A stretch of DNA of 64,000 nucleotides from Drosophila pseudoobscura (Eukaryota > Arthropoda > Insecta > Diptera > Drosophilidae): the NCBI RefSeq assembly GCF_009870125.1, contig NC_046683.1, positions 11,470,001-11,534,000 of the forward strand, in the 5' to 3' direction. Shown here one piece after another: positions 60,786 to 64,000 of this stretch. Below the pieces are notes generated by a model. It had not been told where the DNA came from, searched no databases, and worked only from the letters and a program-made list of their open reading frames with translations. The translations under genes and the position numbers were made by a program. Within the stretch, counting starts at the first letter, position 1, and every line of letters begins with the position of its first letter.

Positions 60786-62750
60786 TTAGGCACTGCGAAC
60801 GCCGCGCAGCTCCTTGTCGGCCTTCTTGAGGGTGATGAAGTTATTGAGGCCCTTGACCCGTAGTCTGGACCAGATCATGAAGTTGCCCAGGCCCAGAATG
60901 GTGGCGGCATGTAGGGCCGCCGCCTCCGGATAGAGAACGGTGGCACAGCCGAGGCCCGAGGGCAGATTCAGGCTGGACCAGACATCGACCTGCATGTTGT
61001 CGGACTTGACGGGCGGGCAGTTGATCACCGGATAGTTGGTGCTGCCCGATACCACCGGGCCCAGTCCATTGGAGCGTCCGGCTACGGCCACAAAGATAAG
61101 GTTGTTCATCACCGACTCGTACTCGCGGACGATGCGAAGCGTCTCTTCCGGTCCCTTGTGGGCTGAGCTGACGCGCAGCTCTACGTTGAGGCCCAAAAAG
61201 CGGCAGCTGGTGGCGATCTTCTCGCTGTGCGAGGTGTCCGAGGCGCTGCCCATGAGCACCACCACCAGGTGGTCCTTGCGCGGCACAATATCCGCCAGCT
61301 GCTCCGACACCCAGATAAAGTTGCGCTTAACCGTGTCGAGGTCACTGGACGTGACCGATGTGAGGTTGCGGTACACCTGCTTATCGACCATCAGGCGCTT
61401 GTCGCCCGACGGCCAGAGGCGCCACGAGTCCGAGTCTATAATGTCGGCCAGCACAATGTTGCCATCGGCATCGATGCCGAACTCCACCTTCATGTCGATC
61501 AGCGCACAGTTCTTTGTCTGCCAGGCCCGCTCCAGTATCTCGAAAACCAGCAGAGTCGTCCGCCGCATAATGTCCACCTCGTCCTGGCCTAGCGATTCAG
61601 TAAGTAAGTTACGTCTGTGAACGGGTGGGTTCGATGCGATGTTTGCTTAAAGTGTGCTTACCAATTGGCAGGCCATTGAGCTCGAATTTGGCCGAGATTA
61701 TCTGCTCCTCGCTCCACTGGGGATCGTGGTTGGCGTCATCCTTGAAGAAGGTCTCCTGTTTGGGTGGTGAGAATCTAGCGGATAAAATAGATATGATAGT
61801 ATATTCAGACTAAACAAACTGACTAATCGATTAGAATGGGGCTAAACTATAGACTAAATGGATTTAACATTGGCAGTATTTCAAATCAATTCCAGAACTA
61901 GGGGGCTTTGATACTGCATTGCATGCCATAACCATAACCATTTTGTAAGGCCTTTTCCTTTGCGTTAAATTTGAAAACGAGATTCTCTGACGAAACATAA
62001 AAACGGATTGCATACGGAATGGTTTTCGGCTTGCCTCCGATGACTTTTGAATGTTATTCGAGATGAGGGGATGGATGGGAGATGCTTATCGGAACTGTCG
62101 TTGACCTCGCGAGCAGTGCGGTGCAGGGCAGTGCAGTGCATCGATTGCAGTTAAATTTGTTTACCGCAGCAGCGTGAAACGTCAACGTTGGTTGATATGC
62201 GGCGGGATGGGATCGAAGGCGCCGATAACCTCGGCATGAATGCCACTAACCTGTAGCCCTCCGGCACGCCGACATTGCGCTTGAGGAACGATCCAGTGGC
62301 CAGGCGTCGAGTTACCCACTCGATGGGTATCATCTCGCATTTGCGGGCAATAAAGGCCTTCGCCCCGCAATGCTTCACATAGGCAGTGCGTATACCTATT
62401 GAATTTTCGAATGTTCCACATAAGTTCCACAACACACCATACACAAAACCAAGCTGCGGTTGACGACTCACCAGCCTCGTTGAGCAGGCGAAAGACCTGG
62501 CCGTTGGTGGTGTTCGAGATCTCCGCCTTGCCGGCCAAATCATGCGCCTTGACACCATCGCCGGCAGTGATGCGATCCTTGCTCAGCAGCAGGCACAGTC
62601 CGGGATGCTCGGGCAGGTCGTACACCTGCTTGGTCTTCCCCTCGATCAGAACCTTGCCAAGCTTGTAGCCCTCAACTGCGGGACCGATGGATAGCGTTTG
62701 ATAGGGATACATATATTTACTTTCTTTTACTTACTGGATGTAGTTGTCAT
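60786..62750 (-). CDS. Paics: Bifunctional SAICAR synthetase / AIR carboxylase (Paics)
   Basis: Cytosolic enzyme of de novo purine synthesis that carboxylates aminoimidazole ribotide and then joins the product to aspartate with ATP. My model has five exons: 62750-62735, 62675-62472, 62395-62251, 61774-61662 and 61588-60786, in all 1281 nt and 426 residues, against 425 in human PAICS. The first exon codes only MTTTS plus one base; its donor is A/GTAAGT and the 59-bp intron ends TCGGTCCCGCAG. The SAICAR synthetase part has [50 protein letters not shown] and [18 protein letters not shown]. The AIR carboxylase part (from about residue 267) has [45 protein letters not shown] and [12 protein letters not shown]. 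An alternative unspliced start at 62712 (MYPYQTLS) would give 433 residues but fits the family less well. Convergent with TBCK. Confidence 0.92.
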
Positions 62751-63590
62751 CGTTCTTGCTTCTAATTTTCTGATAAATACGAATTAAATTCAATTTGTTT
62801 CTGATGTTCCTTCTCTTTCACTATTTTCACGTGTTGCGCGCTTCGCTTTGTGCTTGATATTCGCGTGTGCTTCTCAATCTCTCTCTGTCTCCCTCGTTCC
62901 TGTTCTGCTCCGCTTTAGGTCTCAAAGCGAAATGTGCGCCGACAGAACAGTTTCGACGACTTTATAATAACAAAAAAAGAAACAACAAAAATTAATAAAA
63001 ATTGGTTATCGCTCGCATCCTACCCACACACTGTCATATTTCAGAGACAGTGTGCGTGTGTGTGTGTGCATGCGTGCGAAGCGTAGGCATGGCAACGGGT
63101 TTTTAGATACCCTACAGTCGATAGACGCTTTTGGCTGATTTGCTAATGACATTACCCTTTGCTAACTCACTAATTGAAAAAAACAGAGATAGACTTATGG
63201 GAAATGCATGCAGTGAGAGCGAGAGAAATATATGCGTCGCTTTCCGGCTGAGCTGGGAGTCGCGCTGCGGCAGATTCCTTACACTTTTCAAATCCCTTTT
63301 TTCTAGCTACCCAGCTTCCAAGCAAGGTATTCCATATTCGAATCAAGTTCAGATATGCTTTAGTTTTCAGCACGCTACCCTCCAGACTGGCGGTCATTTC
63401 AGGCTAACGTACGTCGTTCCAGCCACTCCGCACAGATCAATCGGCGATAATGGGCGCGTCATCACTTCGTTAGCCTGTCATATGGTAGGTAAACAAAAAT
63501 ATTTTTGTTTCGCCTTTTTCCTTCATAAAAATCAAATTTTCCTTCGACACGGTTTCCGCAGGCCATATGTGATCGGGACGTAATCAGGAT
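62751..63590. other. Paics 5' region and intergenic DNA
   Basis: The Paics leader and promoter probably lie within 62751-63000; a CTCTCT tract is at 62875-62895. A TG tract is at 63051-63069. Possible splice signals (GTAGGTAAAC at 63485 and TTTCCGCAG at 63562) could belong to a plus-strand leader of a gene leaving the window. The open frame at 63131-63583 has no recognisable domain. Confidence 0.4.
62828..62833. promoter_or_regulatory. Canonical E-box CACGTG in Paics leader
   Basis: A perfect CACGTG lies about 80 bases upstream of the Paics start codon. Myc-Max binds this palindrome, and in flies Myc sites close to the transcription start are common in growth and purine-synthesis genes. Function is inferred from motif and position only. 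Confidence 0.5.
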
Positions 63591-63591
63591 T

Positions 63592-63864
63592 GTGGATCGG
63601 TTACCAAGTGCAATGGAAAAAATTAGCAATCGAACAGAAATCTTGAAATTGTGCCAATGTTTTTTTAAAACGAATAATCTTTTGGGCTTGCAGAAGGAAA
63701 AGGAGAAAGTCGCACGCCTATATAGTCTCATAGTAGGCTTTATCATAAAAACTTCCAGATTACAGGTAAATGTTTTGTTTTTGTGCAGAATTTTAAACTT
63801 CGCGCCGATTCTTAGAGAATTGTCAGACCGTATATATGACGTATATATGACCGGTATGTTTTGA
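63592..63864 (+). CDS. Unassigned open frame near right edge
   Basis: A 90-codon plus-strand frame; an internal ATG at 63613 begins MEKISNRTEILKLCQCFF. The first 57 codons look protein-like, with a hydrophobic stretch LYSLIVGFIIK, after which a GTAAATG donor-like site occurs at 63768. The layout is faintly reminiscent of the N-terminus of insect seven-membrane chemoreceptors, but I cannot assign it. It may be the first exon of a gene beyond the window, or a fragment. Confidence 0.25.
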   Translation: MDRLPSAMEKISNRTEILKLCQCFFKTNNLLGLQKEKEKVARLYSLIVGFIIKTSRLQVNVLFLCRILNFAPILRELSDRIYDVYMTGMF

Positions 63865-63930
63865 CGTTAAAATTTAGTTGAAGGTATTTTTACGGTATAA
63901 CGGTATATAATGGTATATTCCAGGCCTCAA
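63827..63930 (+). promoter_or_regulatory. GGTATATTT-type promoter-like cluster
   Basis: Repeated GTATATAT, GGTATTTTTACGGTATAACGG and GGTATATTC motifs. The beginning GTCAGACCGTATAT is identical to part of the SINHCAF promoter cluster at 46991-47004, so the two share a common sequence type. It may be a promoter for a gene beyond the window. Confidence 0.35.
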
Positions 63931-64000
63931 TTCATTTTTATGAATATTTTATTTATTTTATATTTTATTTATATATTTAACAGTCTTTTTTATAATGGTC

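Noticed and set aside
62182..62712. Paics first exon as a continuous frame starting MYPYQTLS
   Set aside because: A strong donor/acceptor pair inside gives a better N-terminus and family length; the 3' half of that frame also reads into the next intron.

Overview
The window is Drosophila nuclear DNA. It has short introns of 59-80 bp with GTRAGT/CAG borders, many CA/TG, CAG and GA microsatellites, and five intron-containing genes that read clearly as fly orthologues. The gene set (Ptp4E, HGSNAT, TBCK and Paics homologues) fits the 4E-4F part of the Muller A (X) chromosome as I remember it. I cannot name the species. Gene models were built by hand: splice sites were placed by reading frame and homology, and each complete model closes in frame.

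Layout. Positions 1 to about 26,950 hold no coding sequence I can support. This is a long non-coding stretch in which quiet, homeobox/POU-site-rich DNA alternates with unstable simple repeats, and it looks like intergenic regulatory DNA. From 26,960 to 42,140 lies Ptp4E on the minus strand: a long 3' UTR, ten coding exons, and a signal-peptide exon about 5.9 kb upstream of the rest. From 43,999 to about 45,400 is a decayed hAT/BED-finger transposon. From 45,550 to 47,050 are promoter-like repeats, including a 197-bp tandem duplication that carries core-promoter motif 6. From 47,050 to 53,890 is a SINHCAF/FAM60A homologue on the plus strand, with a non-coding first exon and two coding exons. 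From 54,204 to 56,475 is an HGSNAT homologue on the minus strand, convergent with SINHCAF. From 57,136 to 59,960 is TBCK on the plus strand, divergent from HGSNAT. From 60,786 to 62,750 is Paics on the minus strand, convergent with TBCK. The last 1 kb holds a promoter-like region and an unassigned open frame.

The genes do not form a pathway. Ptp4E is a receptor tyrosine phosphatase with fibronectin III repeats, SINHCAF is a subunit of the SIN3-HDAC co-repressor, HGSNAT is a lysosomal membrane acetyltransferase, TBCK is a pseudokinase-TBC-rhodanese protein, and Paics is the bifunctional enzyme of purine synthesis. The right half is compact housekeeping DNA, with shared or short intergenic spaces and motif 6, DRE-like and E-box elements. 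The left half is regulatory-type DNA.

The points most worth following are the motif-6 tandem duplication beside a dead hAT element whose subterminal repeats resemble the DREF site, the CGATA-rich introns of Ptp4E, the excess of ATGCAAAT octamers in the left 27 kb, and several unassigned small open frames between the housekeeping genes. No bacterial, viral, CRISPR or toxin feature is visible.
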